Assembly (NCBI GenBank): GCA_965368815.1
Contig: CBDUOH010000049.1
Location: 1-15,887 of the forward strand
Origin: UBA5794 sp965368815
GTDB lineage: Bacteria; Actinomycetota; Acidimicrobiia; Spongiisociales; UBA5794
DNA: 15,887 nucleotides
Reading direction: 5' to 3'
The notes beneath the pieces are model-generated. The model was not told where the DNA came from and ran no database searches. It saw only the letters and a program-made list of their open reading frames with translations. The translations under genes and the position numbers were made by a program. This document shows, piece after piece, positions 1-7,217 of this stretch; within the stretch, counting starts at the first letter, position 1; each line of letters begins with the position of its first letter.

Positions 1-46
1 AAACACCACCCATCACCTAGCATGCCCGACAACACGGAAGGGAATC

Positions 47-847
47 ATGCGCAAAACTGTCCTGCTGTTCGCATTGCTCGTTGTTGTCCTCACTGGCTGC
101 CGCCTCGAGAGCAACATGGTGTTCGACATCAACGAGGACGGCTCTGCGATTGTCGGACTTGAGATCGGCATCGATGATGAGTTCAAAGACCTCATCGAGT
201 CGCAGGCCGGTGGCTCCGTCGATGACATGCTCGGCGAGATGTTCGGCGAGATCGATGGGACGGAGGATCCCGTCCGCGTCGAAGGAGACATGACCTACTA
301 CCGGACTTCGATCGAGGTCGCAGATCTTGCGACTTGGGACTGGGAAAGCTTCGGCGGTGATGGCTCGTTCTCCGAGTTCTCCTACGAGCACACCCCCACG
401 TCGGCGAAGTTCAAGGCCTCCATCGCCAGCGTCGACACCGGCGACGTCGGAGGAGATTTCGGCTTCGACCCGAGCACCATCACCGGTGACATCATTTCGG
501 CGAACCTGATTGTGAGCATGCCCGGCGAAGTGACCACATCAAACGCTGATGAGGTTCGTAGCGACGGCACGTTGGTTTGGAACATCCCGCTCGGCGGTTC
601 CGTGACGGCCATGGCCGAATCGAGCGCAGGATCATCGGGATCGTTCTGGATCTGGGTCATCATCGGACTCGTCCTGCTCGCGGCGATCGTGGCGGGCGTC
701 ATCGCCATCATGATGGGACGCAAGGGCGAGCGCACCACCGTTGAGAAGGCAGCTGCAGCCCATCAGGCAGGGCTTGCCGCTACCCCGTCATCCACAACGG
801 AAACGCTCGAAATGGACACGGACGCCGACGGTTCCGAAGAAGAGTGA
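47..847 (+). CDS. LppM-like lipoprotein with C-terminal membrane anchor
   Basis: The 266-residue product has a lipoprotein signal peptide: basic MRK, a hydrophobic core, then the lipobox LTGC with Cys18 as the expected lipidated residue. Residues about 20-190 form an extracytoplasmic, Asp/Gly-rich domain that resembles the LppM family (LESNMVFDINEDGSA start). A single membrane helix follows at about 200-223, then a basic stop-transfer (GRKGER) and an acidic cytoplasmic tail ending EEE. Such a protein would be held in the membrane at both ends, as proposed for mycobacterial LppM. The ATG at 47 is preceded by a purine-rich GGAAGGGAA, a good ribosome binding site. The gene is convergent with the CvpA-CAP gene, 18 nt away. 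The function is not known from sequence; the family assignment is by recognition only. Confidence 0.8.
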   Translation: MRKTVLLFALLVVVLTGCRLESNMVFDINEDGSAIVGLEIGIDDEFKDLIESQAGGSVDDMLGEMFGEIDGTEDPVRVEGDMTYYRTSIEVADLATWDWESFGGDGSFSEFSYEHTPTSAKFKASIASVDTGDVGGDFGFDPSTITGDIISANLIVSMPGEVTTSNADEVRSDGTLVWNIPLGGSVTAMAESSAGSSGSFWIWVIIGLVLLAAIVAGVIAIMMGRKGERTTVEKAAAAHQAGLAATPSSTTETLEMDTDADGSEEE

Positions 848-860
848 CGCTGCGATCCCC

Positions 861-887
861 GGTGTTCATCCCGAGACGATGAACACC
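861..887. terminator. Perfect hairpin between convergent genes
   Basis: GGTGTTCATC and GATGAACACC form a perfect 10-bp stem around a 7-nt loop. It starts 13 nt after the stop codon of the lipoprotein gene and covers the stop and last codons of the opposing CvpA-CAP gene. There is no T-run on either side, so it is not a classic intrinsic terminator, but actinobacterial terminators often lack the U-tract. It could act in both directions. Confidence 0.55.
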
Positions 888-1837
888 GCGATGTCACCGT
901 AGGGGCCCTCGACGACACCGATACCAGCCCTGCGGTGTGCCGGGTTCTCCACGGCTTCGCGATACGGTGGGGTGCCGATGATCGCCTCGGCAACCCCCGC
1001 TGGCGAGGCTCCGATCGCGACTCCCTCGCTGTGGATCGTTCCCGGGACCGCTGCACCTGTGAGATCGGCATCAAGTCGGTCGTCCAGCGACAGCGACCCT
1101 GACAGATACACCCTGACAGCTCGCTGCTCCGCCACAACGGCGAGATCCTGGGACCAAACGAGAGGATTCTGTCCGGCCGCAACCCGTGCCACGTTGATCT
1201 CGGCAAGCACGGCTTTCGCTTTCGCCTCGTTGCCCACGAGATCGCCTCTGGTGACGGTCGGTAGCGGGATCGGCAGGGTGCCGGCAGCCAACCGGTCCCC
1301 CACGACCTGGCGGATTGACAACACGGAACGGAAGAGCGATTCACCGCTCGCGGTGCCGACGACCTGCTGGACGCCGCCATCGGGTTCCGTGATCACAGAA
1401 CCGATCACAGACCCTTGCACCGCATCGTCAAACGCCGACCGTGCCGTGTCCGGCATCGGGCCGACGCTCAGCACGGTTGTGACGAGCACCACCACAATGG
1501 CTCCGTAGACCACACCTGCAACAAGGCCACCCAGCCGGTTCACGATCGTGGCTCCGGGAACGATCCGCAGGGCCCCGGTGACGATGTTCGCCACCATGAT
1601 GCCGCCGACGAGCAGCACGCCGAGCATCACCACCCCGGCGGCGATTCTCCCGGCCTCATAGGGGACATTGGCCATTGCGGAGAGAACCGTCCCGACCGGA
1701 GCGGAGACCCGGAACACCACAACCGAACCGGCGACGAGGATCGCCACATCCACGAGTTCCTTGATGAACCCCCGAACCCAACCTCGGGCGGCGAACGCGC
1801 TCACGGCGCCGAGCACGACCCAGTCGTAGAGATTCAC
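866..1837 (-). CDS. CvpA-family membrane protein fused to a divergent CAP (SCP-like) domain
   Basis: The 323-residue protein has two parts. Residues 1-125 are a CvpA/colicin V production-type region with about four membrane helices and the family's conserved RGF near the start (WVRGFIKEL, 20-28) plus NRLGGLVAGVVYG (100-112). A linker of about 75 residues leads to a CAP/SCP-like domain at about 204-323 (AEINVARVAAGQNPLVWSQDLAVVAEQRA). In this domain the usual CAP histidines are not apparent: the FSH position reads SLS, and the SPGHR position reads TPPYR. Topology suggests that the CAP part is outside the membrane. The architecture parallels mycobacterial MarP, where a CvpA-like membrane part carries a serine protease. 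The start is GTG, 2 nt after the stop of the upstream transporter gene, so translational coupling is likely; no strong Shine-Dalgarno sequence is visible. Confidence 0.8.
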   Translation of the reverse strand: MNLYDWVVLGAVSAFAARGWVRGFIKELVDVAILVAGSVVVFRVSAPVGTVLSAMANVPYEAGRIAAGVVMLGVLLVGGIMVANIVTGALRIVPGATIVNRLGGLVAGVVYGAIVVVLVTTVLSVGPMPDTARSAFDDAVQGSVIGSVITEPDGGVQQVVGTASGESLFRSVLSIRQVVGDRLAAGTLPIPLPTVTRGDLVGNEAKAKAVLAEINVARVAAGQNPLVWSQDLAVVAEQRAVRVYLSGSLSLDDRLDADLTGAAVPGTIHSEGVAIGASPAGVAEAIIGTPPYREAVENPAHRRAGIGVVEGPYGDIAVFIVSG

Positions 1838-1839
1838 GA

Positions 1840-3036
1840 TCAGACGCCGGGCGTTGACTCGTCATCGGGTGGGGTCACCGTGATCACAGGTTGCTCCCCC
1901 GTTCGGCGCATGCGCCCGGGTTCGGGCTCCTCGAAGAGAGCCTCAGAAGCCTGCTCCCATGTTTCTCCGAGCACGCGGGTACGCCACCAATGTCCGCCTA
2001 TCACCTTGAGTGAGGCTGTCAGCGGGACGGCGATGACCACACCCCAGAAGCCTGCCAACGCACCTCCGAGTACGAGGACGAGCAGGGTCACGGTCGGGTG
2101 CAGCCGCACCGTGGCGTTGAGAACGGTCGGCGAAACGAAGTTGTTGTCGATCTGTTGCACGATGACTGCAACCAGAACCGCCCACAGCACGGTTGGCAGG
2201 TCACCAGTCGTCAGTGCGATGATCACACCCAACGAACCACCGATCCACGGACCGATGAAGGGCACGATGTTCAGCAGACCACCCACGAGCCCGATGATGA
2301 GCCAGAAATCGAGGCCGATGGCCCAATAGCCGAACGACAACATCACGCCCACGATGAGCGCAACGACAAGTTGACCCCGGAGGAACCCTCCGAGCGCCGT
2401 ATTCAGCTGGTATCCCACGTGGGCGGCCTCTGCCCGGCGATGACGGGGGATCACACCGGCGATACGTTTACCGGTCTGCGGGAGATCGACCAGGAAGTAG
2501 AAGGCGAGTACCGGCCCGATCAGGAATACAAGGATGAATTCGAAGACCCCTGCGGTGAGTGAACCGAGACGGGAGAACAGCAGGTCGGCAAGAGTGTCGC
2601 GGTTGTCGGGATCGTTGAGATAGTCGAGGAGGTCCTCGTATGTCCAGATGGTGACGCTGTCCAGACCGACCGATTCGAGGAGATCCCCGATCTGGGCACC
2701 GGTGTCGTCGAAGATCTCAGGAAAACGATCGACGAGTTCCTCACCCTGATCCGCAAGACCGGGGCCGATCGTCACGATGAGCAGCGTGAGCGCCGCGAAG
2801 AACACCAGAAAGCCGATCAGAGCACCAGCAAGGCGCGGAATCCCGCGCGTCTGGAGCCAGCTCACAAGCGGGTTCAGCACGTAGACGATCACGACGGCCA
2901 GCAACAGAGGGGCGAAGATGATGCGTCCCCTGTCCAGAATCCAGAACCCGATCCCGGTGAGGATCAGGACACCGATCATCGACCACGAGAAGACGCCCAC
3001 ACGACGGACAATGTTTCTCGTGTCTTCTTCGGTCAT
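1840..3036 (-). CDS. AI-2E/PerM-family membrane transporter
   Basis: The 398-residue polytopic membrane protein has the layout of the AI-2E transporter (PerM) family: three N-terminal helices (GVFSWSMIGVLILTG, then IIFAPLLLAVVIVYVLNPLV, then a third), a soluble segment of about 80 residues, and a C-terminal bundle. The bundle carries the hallmarks NIVPFIGPWIGG and QQIDNNFVSPTVLNATV. Family members export small molecules or act as cation/proton antiporters; the substrate here cannot be told. I start it at the ATG at 3036 (MTEEDTRN). A GTG 42 nt upstream would add a non-homologous leader that runs towards the tRNA gene. The ATG has no Shine-Dalgarno sequence but has a -10-like TACTAT ending 6 nt before it, which suggests a leaderless mRNA. 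The CvpA-CAP gene follows at 2 nt. Confidence 0.88.
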   Translation of the reverse strand: MTEEDTRNIVRRVGVFSWSMIGVLILTGIGFWILDRGRIIFAPLLLAVVIVYVLNPLVSWLQTRGIPRLAGALIGFLVFFAALTLLIVTIGPGLADQGEELVDRFPEIFDDTGAQIGDLLESVGLDSVTIWTYEDLLDYLNDPDNRDTLADLLFSRLGSLTAGVFEFILVFLIGPVLAFYFLVDLPQTGKRIAGVIPRHRRAEAAHVGYQLNTALGGFLRGQLVVALIVGVMLSFGYWAIGLDFWLIIGLVGGLLNIVPFIGPWIGGSLGVIIALTTGDLPTVLWAVLVAVIVQQIDNNFVSPTVLNATVRLHPTVTLLVLVLGGALAGFWGVVIAVPLTASLKVIGGHWWRTRVLGETWEQASEALFEEPEPGRMRRTGEQPVITVTPPDDESTPGV

Positions 3037-3042
3037 GGCGCG

Positions 3043-3048
3043 ATAGTA
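3043..3048 (-). promoter_or_regulatory. Candidate -10 element, leaderless start of the PerM-family gene
   Basis: TACTAT reads on the minus strand and ends 6 nt before the ATG at 3036. Transcription would then begin at or next to the start codon. No convincing -35 element is seen, and there is no Shine-Dalgarno sequence. Confidence 0.35.
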
Positions 3049-3070
3049 CCGGCATTCGGTGCTGGACCGA

Positions 3071-3085
3071 GGACACACGGTGTCC
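3071..3085 (-). terminator. Small hairpin just downstream of tRNA-Thr
   Basis: On the minus strand GGACAC and GTGTCC pair as a perfect 6-bp stem with a 3-nt loop, starting about 10 nt after the tRNA 3' end. It has no U-tract. It could end the rlmB-tRNA transcript or assist 3' processing; it also lies upstream of the PerM-family start. Confidence 0.3.
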
Positions 3086-3094
3086 GTGGAATCG

Positions 3095-3168
3095 AGCTGG
3101 CGATGGGACTCGAACCCATGACCTGCCGCTTACAAGGCGGCTGCTCTGGCCAACTGAGCTACGCCAGC
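3095..3168 (-). tRNA. tRNA-Thr (anticodon TGT)
   Basis: The 74-nt cloverleaf folds completely. The acceptor arm GCTGGCG/CGCCAGC has seven perfect pairs. The D-arm is GCTC/GAGC, and the anticodon arm is GCCGC/GCGGC around CTTGTAA, giving anticodon TGT. The T-arm is ATGGG/CCCAT with loop TTCGAGT. The discriminator base is T and CCA is not encoded. The gene begins 7 nt after the rlmB stop codon on the same strand, so it is probably released from an mRNA-tRNA transcript by RNase P. Confidence 0.96.
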
Positions 3169-3175
3169 GAAGGTG

Positions 3176-3916
3176 TCAGGATACCCAGCCGCGGACCCGA
3201 GCGACCTCGTAGCACGCAAGAGCACTCGCCACCGACGCATTGAGGCTTTCAGTGGGGCCGACCATCGGGATTGTGGCGACGACGTCGCAACGTTCCCGTA
3301 CGAGGTGGGACAACCCTGCTCCTTCGGCACCAACGCACACCGCAACCGGTTGTGCGAGCAGGTCGAGTCCCAGGAGCGATCGGTCTCCCGATCCGTCGAG
3401 CCCGACGTTCCAGACGCCGAGCTGGCTCAATCGTTTCAGTGCATCTGCGATTGAAGAGACGGTCACGATGGGGAGAACCTCGAGGGCACCGACGGCAGCC
3501 TTGAACGCCGTTGCACCGAGCGGAGCCGAACGGTTGTGGGAGACCACGAGCGCCGTCATTCCAGCCGCGACAGCTGATCGCGCCGCTGCGCCGATGTTCC
3601 TGGGATCCTCAACGTGATCAACGACCAGCAACGCGGGGTTGTCGGATGCCGCAACGGCATTCTTGACCGATATCGGCTCGATACCATGGGCAGTCGCAAC
3701 GACCCCTTGCGGTGCACCGGTCGTCGCCTTGTCCCGGACGTCGTCGACGAGATCGATGGGGATGCCTCGGTCACGTGCATCGGCCACAAGACGCTCCATG
3801 TCGTCGTGTCGGAGGCGATTTCGTTCCACCGTCAACGTCTTGAGCCGCCCGGCGTCGAGAGCAGCACGCACCGCATGGAAGCCCTCGAGGTCAGTCCCGA
3901 TGCCAGCGCGTGCCAT
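3176..3916 (-). CDS. rlmB: RlmB/TrmH (SpoU)-family 23S rRNA 2'-O-ribose methyltransferase
   Basis: The 246-residue protein belongs to the SPOUT superfamily, which transfers a methyl group from S-adenosylmethionine to a ribose 2'-OH. An N-terminal substrate-binding domain (about 1-80, with GVVATAHG at 71-78) precedes the knotted catalytic domain. All three SpoU motifs are intact: DPRNIGAAAR (104-113), VGAEGAGLSHLVRERCD (195-211) and IPMVGPTESLNASVA (216-230). The likely target is a guanosine in the 23S rRNA peptidyl-transferase region, as for RlmB; tRNA specificity of the TrmH type cannot be excluded. The ATG at 3916 lies inside the 3' end of cysS (26-nt overlap) and has a strong GGAGGA 8 nt upstream. 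The cysS-rlmB order is widely conserved in actinobacteria. Confidence 0.93.
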   Translation of the reverse strand: MARAGIGTDLEGFHAVRAALDAGRLKTLTVERNRLRHDDMERLVADARDRGIPIDLVDDVRDKATTGAPQGVVATAHGIEPISVKNAVAASDNPALLVVDHVEDPRNIGAAARSAVAAGMTALVVSHNRSAPLGATAFKAAVGALEVLPIVTVSSIADALKRLSQLGVWNVGLDGSGDRSLLGLDLLAQPVAVCVGAEGAGLSHLVRERCDVVATIPMVGPTESLNASVASALACYEVARVRGWVS

Positions 3917-5288
3917 CAGGCGTGTCCTCCAGCGTCACTCCGAGCTCGGCAAGGCCGTCCCGGATGGCATCCGACAGCGCGAACTCCTTGTTCGCGCGTG
4001 CGTCTATCCGGGCGTCCAGCAGCGCATCGATCGAATCGGCTTCGAGACCAAGTTCTGCCGCGAGCGACACAACATCGATGTCTGGCCCGGCGTCGGCTTC
4101 GCTCAGGTCGAGACCGAGCACGCCGATCATCTCGTCGAACGCAGCCACGAGCGATCCGGCGTCTTCGCCGGCGTCGAGTGCGGCGTTGGCTGCACGCACC
4201 GTGTCGAACACAACTGCGAGGGCACCGGCCACATCGAGGTCTGCATCCATGTGCTCGGCGAACCGCTCCAACGTGGCTGGATCGGATGCAACAGCTTCGA
4301 CACCGCTGGCGCGTCGGCTGAACGTGCGCAACCTCCCAAGGCTTGATGCAGCGTCGGTGAGCGCGTCGTGTGTGAGATCGAGCGGCTTGCGGTAGTGGGT
4401 GCGCAGGTAGAACAGGCGCACGGCCATCGGATCCCACTCGTCGAGGCCCTCGCGCAGAGTGATCATGTGACCGGTTGATTTGGCCATCTTCTCGCCGCTG
4501 AGGTTCAACATCCCGTTGTGGAGCCAGTACCGGGTGAACGGCTCGCCGGTCGCGGCTTCGGATTGCGTCAGTTCGTTCTCATGGTGCGGGAAGATCAGAT
4601 CTGTGCCACCACCGTGGATATCGAAATCGTTGCCCAAATAGGCCTGCGCCATGGCCGAGCACTCGATGTGCCATCCGGGTCGGCCGCTTCCCCAGGGGCT
4701 CTCCCACGATGGCTCCCCCGGTTTGGCCGCCTTCCACAGCGCGAAGTCAAGGGCATCGCGTTTCTCCTCACCCGACTCGACCCTGCTGCCGGAGCGAAGG
4801 TCGTCAAGATCGTTGCGCGAGAGCTTCCCGTAGTCCTTGAACGACCTGACCGAGAAGTACACGTCACCGTTCGATGCGTAGGCATGGCCTTTGTCGACCA
4901 ACGTTTCGATGATCGAGATCATGTGAGGGATGTGCTCGGTGGCCCGCGGCTCGACGGTCGGCCGACGGTTGCCGAGGGCGTCGTACCCGGCACTGAAAGC
5001 CTGATAGCCGGCCTCGGCAACCTCCTCGGTACTCACCCCCAGCTCGGCAGCCCGCGCGATGATCTTGTCGTCGACGTCGGTGACGTTGCGCACGAACACG
5101 ACGCCGTAGCCCTTCCACTCGAGGTATCGCCACAACACGTCGAATGCGACCGCACTGCGCCCGTGCCCGAGGTGTGGCTCCGACTGGACCGTGGGACCGC
5201 ACACGTAGATGCCGACCTTTTCGGGATCCTTCGGGACGAAAGGCACGTCGGCACGGGAAAGTGTGTTGTGGACCTGCATGGGAGCCAT
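3891..5288 (-). CDS. cysS: Cysteinyl-tRNA synthetase
   Basis: This is a class I synthetase of 465 residues, the usual length. It charges tRNA-Cys with cysteine in the cytoplasm. The HIGH-type motif is HLGH (39-42) and the KMSKS motif is KMAKS (267-271). The catalytic zinc ligands are all in place: Cys30 (YVCGPT), Cys210 (HIECSAMA), His235 and Glu239 (FPHHENE). The C-terminal part has the family's ARANKEFALSDAIRDGLAELGV and LEDTPDGTRWHRD endings, which separates it from mycothiol ligase MshC. I start it at the ATG at 5288, preceded by GGAG at 11 nt; a second ATG at 5279 is possible. The open frame continues to 5615, but that stretch is unrelated to the family and opposes the GDPD gene. It overlaps rlmB by 26 nt. 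Confidence 0.95.
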   Translation of the reverse strand: MAPMQVHNTLSRADVPFVPKDPEKVGIYVCGPTVQSEPHLGHGRSAVAFDVLWRYLEWKGYGVVFVRNVTDVDDKIIARAAELGVSTEEVAEAGYQAFSAGYDALGNRRPTVEPRATEHIPHMISIIETLVDKGHAYASNGDVYFSVRSFKDYGKLSRNDLDDLRSGSRVESGEEKRDALDFALWKAAKPGEPSWESPWGSGRPGWHIECSAMAQAYLGNDFDIHGGGTDLIFPHHENELTQSEAATGEPFTRYWLHNGMLNLSGEKMAKSTGHMITLREGLDEWDPMAVRLFYLRTHYRKPLDLTHDALTDAASSLGRLRTFSRRASGVEAVASDPATLERFAEHMDADLDVAGALAVVFDTVRAANAALDAGEDAGSLVAAFDEMIGVLGLDLSEADAGPDIDVVSLAAELGLEADSIDALLDARIDARANKEFALSDAIRDGLAELGVTLEDTPDGTRWHRD

Positions 5289-5325
5289 GGTACCGCTGGC
5301 TCCAAGGCGAGCATCGGTGTTGCTG

Positions 5326-5331
5326 TACTGT
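5326..5331 (+). promoter_or_regulatory. Candidate -10 element, leaderless start of the GDPD gene
   Basis: TACTGT ends 7 nt before the ATG at 5339. There is no Shine-Dalgarno sequence in front of that ATG. The 50-bp gap between the divergent cysS and GDPD starts must hold both promoters. Confidence 0.3.
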
Positions 5332-5338
5332 GACGCGG

Positions 5339-6067
5339 ATGCGATCACCACTCGGACCCGGCCCGCTCGTCTATGCGCACCGAGGCGATTCTGCCCACGC
5401 CATCGACAACTCGCTCGATGCATTCGCCAAGGCCGTAGCCGCCGGCGCGGACGGCATCGAGCTGGATGTACGGCGGTCAGCTGACGGCGTGCTGATCCTC
5501 TCGCACGACCCAAGCCACCCCGAACTCGGGCACCTCCATGAGTCGCTCGCGGCCGACATCCGGGCGGTCGCCCCTGAGATCCCGACGCTGGCCGAGGCGA
5601 TCGGGGCCATCCCACCCAACGTGTTCGTGAATGTCGAGATCAAGAACCACATCGGTGAACCGGGATTCGATCGGCGACGTTCGATCGTGGACCAGACGCT
5701 CGACGAGCTGGCGGGTATCACCCGCCTCGACCGGATCCTGCTGTCCTCGTTCGACCCTTTCGCCGTCGGCCGCTCCCGAAGGCACAGCCCGGACGTCGCT
5801 CGGGGTCTCCTCGTCACCGCTCGAACGTCGCTGCGGATCGCGCTCGCGTGGGCACGGCTGGCACGTCACAACGCAGTGCACCTCGAACGAAGTCACCTGT
5901 TCGACGACGCCGCTGAGGTCGTGACGAGGGCGACGTCCCAGGGGCTCGCGGTTGTTGTGTGGACGGTTGACGACCCCGCCGAGATCGAGCACTTGTTTCG
6001 CTCGGGCGTGGCTGCCGTCGTCACGAATGACCCGACGCCTGCCAAGGTCATCGCCGACAACCTGTGA
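5339..6067 (+). CDS. Glycerophosphodiester phosphodiesterase (GDPD) family protein
   Basis: The 242-residue TIM-barrel protein carries the GDPD catalytic set: HRG at 14-16, GADGIELDV with Glu41 and Asp43, SADGVLILSHD with His56, VEIKN with Glu100 and Lys102, SSFDP at 136-140, and VWTVDD near the end. Enzymes of this family hydrolyse glycerophosphodiesters to glycerol 3-phosphate and an alcohol, using a divalent metal. There is no signal peptide, so it should be cytoplasmic. The usual PENT after HRG reads IDNS here, a mild deviation. The start at ATG 5339 (MRSPLGPG) fits the family's N-terminus; the frame is open further upstream but that part overlaps cysS. The gene lies opposite to its neighbours and breaks the ispF-cysS run. 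It converges on ispF with a 23-nt gap. Confidence 0.9.
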   Translation: MRSPLGPGPLVYAHRGDSAHAIDNSLDAFAKAVAAGADGIELDVRRSADGVLILSHDPSHPELGHLHESLAADIRAVAPEIPTLAEAIGAIPPNVFVNVEIKNHIGEPGFDRRRSIVDQTLDELAGITRLDRILLSSFDPFAVGRSRRHSPDVARGLLVTARTSLRIALAWARLARHNAVHLERSHLFDDAAEVVTRATSQGLAVVVWTVDDPAEIEHLFRSGVAAVVTNDPTPAKVIADNL

Positions 6068-6090
6068 CGAACGACGATCGACGGGCCCGC

Positions 6091-6573
6091 TCAGGCGGGA
6101 ACGAGCGTGGCTACTGCGTGGGCGGCGAGCCCCTCACCCCTGCCGATCCATCCGAGACCATCGGTCGTCGTTGCTTTCACAGAGACCCTTTCGACTGCTA
6201 TGCCGATCGCTTCAGCGAGATTCTCACGCATCGCATCCCGATGGGGAGCAATCCGGATCTGCTCCACTATCAGCGTGACATCCACGTTCCTGATCGAGAA
6301 GCCCTCGCCGACCACGAGGTCGGCGATGTCATCGAGCATCGCCAGTGATGAAGCACCCACGTTGGCGGCGTCCGAGCTCGGGTAATACAACCCGATGTCA
6401 CCGAGTGCGGCCGCACCGAGTACGGCATCACACACGGCGTGGACGGCGACATCGCCATCGGATGTCGCAACAACCCCACGATCGGAGTCGACCGGGACCC
6501 CACAGATGACCACCGGACCGGGTCCGCCGAATCGGTGTGCGTCATATCCGAACCCCGTGCGGACGTCAGGCAT
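6091..6573 (-). CDS. ispF: 2-C-methyl-D-erythritol 2,4-cyclodiphosphate synthase
   Basis: The 160-residue enzyme cyclises CDP-methylerythritol 2-phosphate to methylerythritol cyclodiphosphate with release of CMP, the fifth step of the MEP isoprenoid pathway. The zinc ligands are Asp11 and His13 (GYDAHRF) and His45 (DGDVAVHAVCDAVLGAA). The nucleotide-binding TTTDGLGWIGRGEG stands at 135-148. Family members are homotrimers. The ATG at 6573 overlaps the ispD stop by 8 nt (ATGCCTGA) and has AGGGAG 7 nt upstream, so the longer open frame to 6648 is not the real start. The ispD-ispF pairing is a common arrangement. Confidence 0.96.
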   Translation of the reverse strand: MPDVRTGFGYDAHRFGGPGPVVICGVPVDSDRGVVATSDGDVAVHAVCDAVLGAAALGDIGLYYPSSDAANVGASSLAMLDDIADLVVGEGFSIRNVDVTLIVEQIRIAPHRDAMRENLAEAIGIAVERVSVKATTTDGLGWIGRGEGLAAHAVATLVPA

Positions 6574-7195
6574 CGGCGATCTCCCTGAGATAGGACTCTG
6601 CGATCCGGAGATCGCCTTCATACGTGATCTTGATGTTCGTTGATTCACCGGGGATTGTCATGATTCGACCACCGGCACGCTCGACCAGGCCCGCGTCGTC
6701 AGTCACGTCAACTTCGGGATCGATCTCATGTGCAGCGCGCAGAACCCCCGTCCGGAACGCCTGTGGCGTCTGTACGGTCGCGAGTTCAGAACGGTCGATG
6801 GTCTCGACGATGTACGAGTCCCGAACACGCTTGATGGTGTCGGTCACCTGATTGGCAGGTACGACGCCGTCTGCGTCCGTATCTGCGGCCGCGTCGAGAA
6901 CCCGACGGACGAGCTCAACGGTCACGAGCGGGCGGGCGGCGTCATGGACAAGTACCCAATCGATCGATTCGGGGACATGGGAAAGACCGGCAGCAACCGA
7001 ATCGCGGCGACGTTCACCTCCCGGCACACCTCCGGGTACGTCCCCCACCACAACGACGCCTTCGATGCCGTCAACCGACATCAACGTGTCACGGCACCGC
7101 TCCCACAGAGCACAACCACCGAGTTCGAGGTCATGCTTCGGCCTGCCGTAGCGGGAACCGGAACCGGCTGCGACGATGACCGCCCACGCATTCAT
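6566..7195 (-). CDS. ispD: 2-C-methyl-D-erythritol 4-phosphate cytidylyltransferase
   Basis: The 209-residue enzyme couples CTP to methylerythritol 4-phosphate, the third MEP-pathway step. It has the nucleotidyltransferase start VAAGSGSRYGRPK, with Arg15 and Lys20 matching the catalytic pair, then VLVHDAARP, VQTPQAFR, VTDDAGLVERAGG and NIKITYEGDL in the expected order. The loop after Lys20 reads HDLEL rather than the usual Q-(F/Y)-L form, and the glycine-rich loop is short, but no key residue is lost. The chosen ATG at 7195 puts the fold's first strand right at the N-terminus (MNAWAVIVAAG). The gap to carD is 22 nt and no clear Shine-Dalgarno sequence is seen, so translation may depend on carD. 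The gene overlaps ispF. Confidence 0.94.
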   Translation of the reverse strand: MNAWAVIVAAGSGSRYGRPKHDLELGGCALWERCRDTLMSVDGIEGVVVVGDVPGGVPGGERRRDSVAAGLSHVPESIDWVLVHDAARPLVTVELVRRVLDAAADTDADGVVPANQVTDTIKRVRDSYIVETIDRSELATVQTPQAFRTGVLRAAHEIDPEVDVTDDAGLVERAGGRIMTIPGESTNIKITYEGDLRIAESYLREIADA

Positions 7196-7217
7196 CGTTG
7201 CGGGGCGTTCGCGTGCA

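Noticed and set aside
1415..2329. A 304-codon plus-strand frame opposite the CvpA-CAP and PerM-family genes.
   Set aside because: It is His/Asp/Arg-rich low complexity that spans two genes on the other strand; no family resemblance.
3891..5288. The cysteinyl-tRNA synthetase could instead be MshC (mycothiol ligase).
   Set aside because: Its length of 465 residues and the C-terminal ALSDAIRD and LEDTPDGTRW motifs are those of CysS, as is its place before rlmB.
5289..5615. Upstream extension of the cysS frame by 109 codons.
   Set aside because: The added residues are Arg/Gly/Pro-rich, unlike any synthetase, and overlap the GDPD coding region. Starting at 5288 gives the usual family length.
6085..6100. 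CCCGC-TCAG-GCGGG hairpin at the ispF/GDPD convergent junction.
   Set aside because: The stem is only 5 bp and is embedded in the ispF stop region; stems this short are expected by chance at this GC content.
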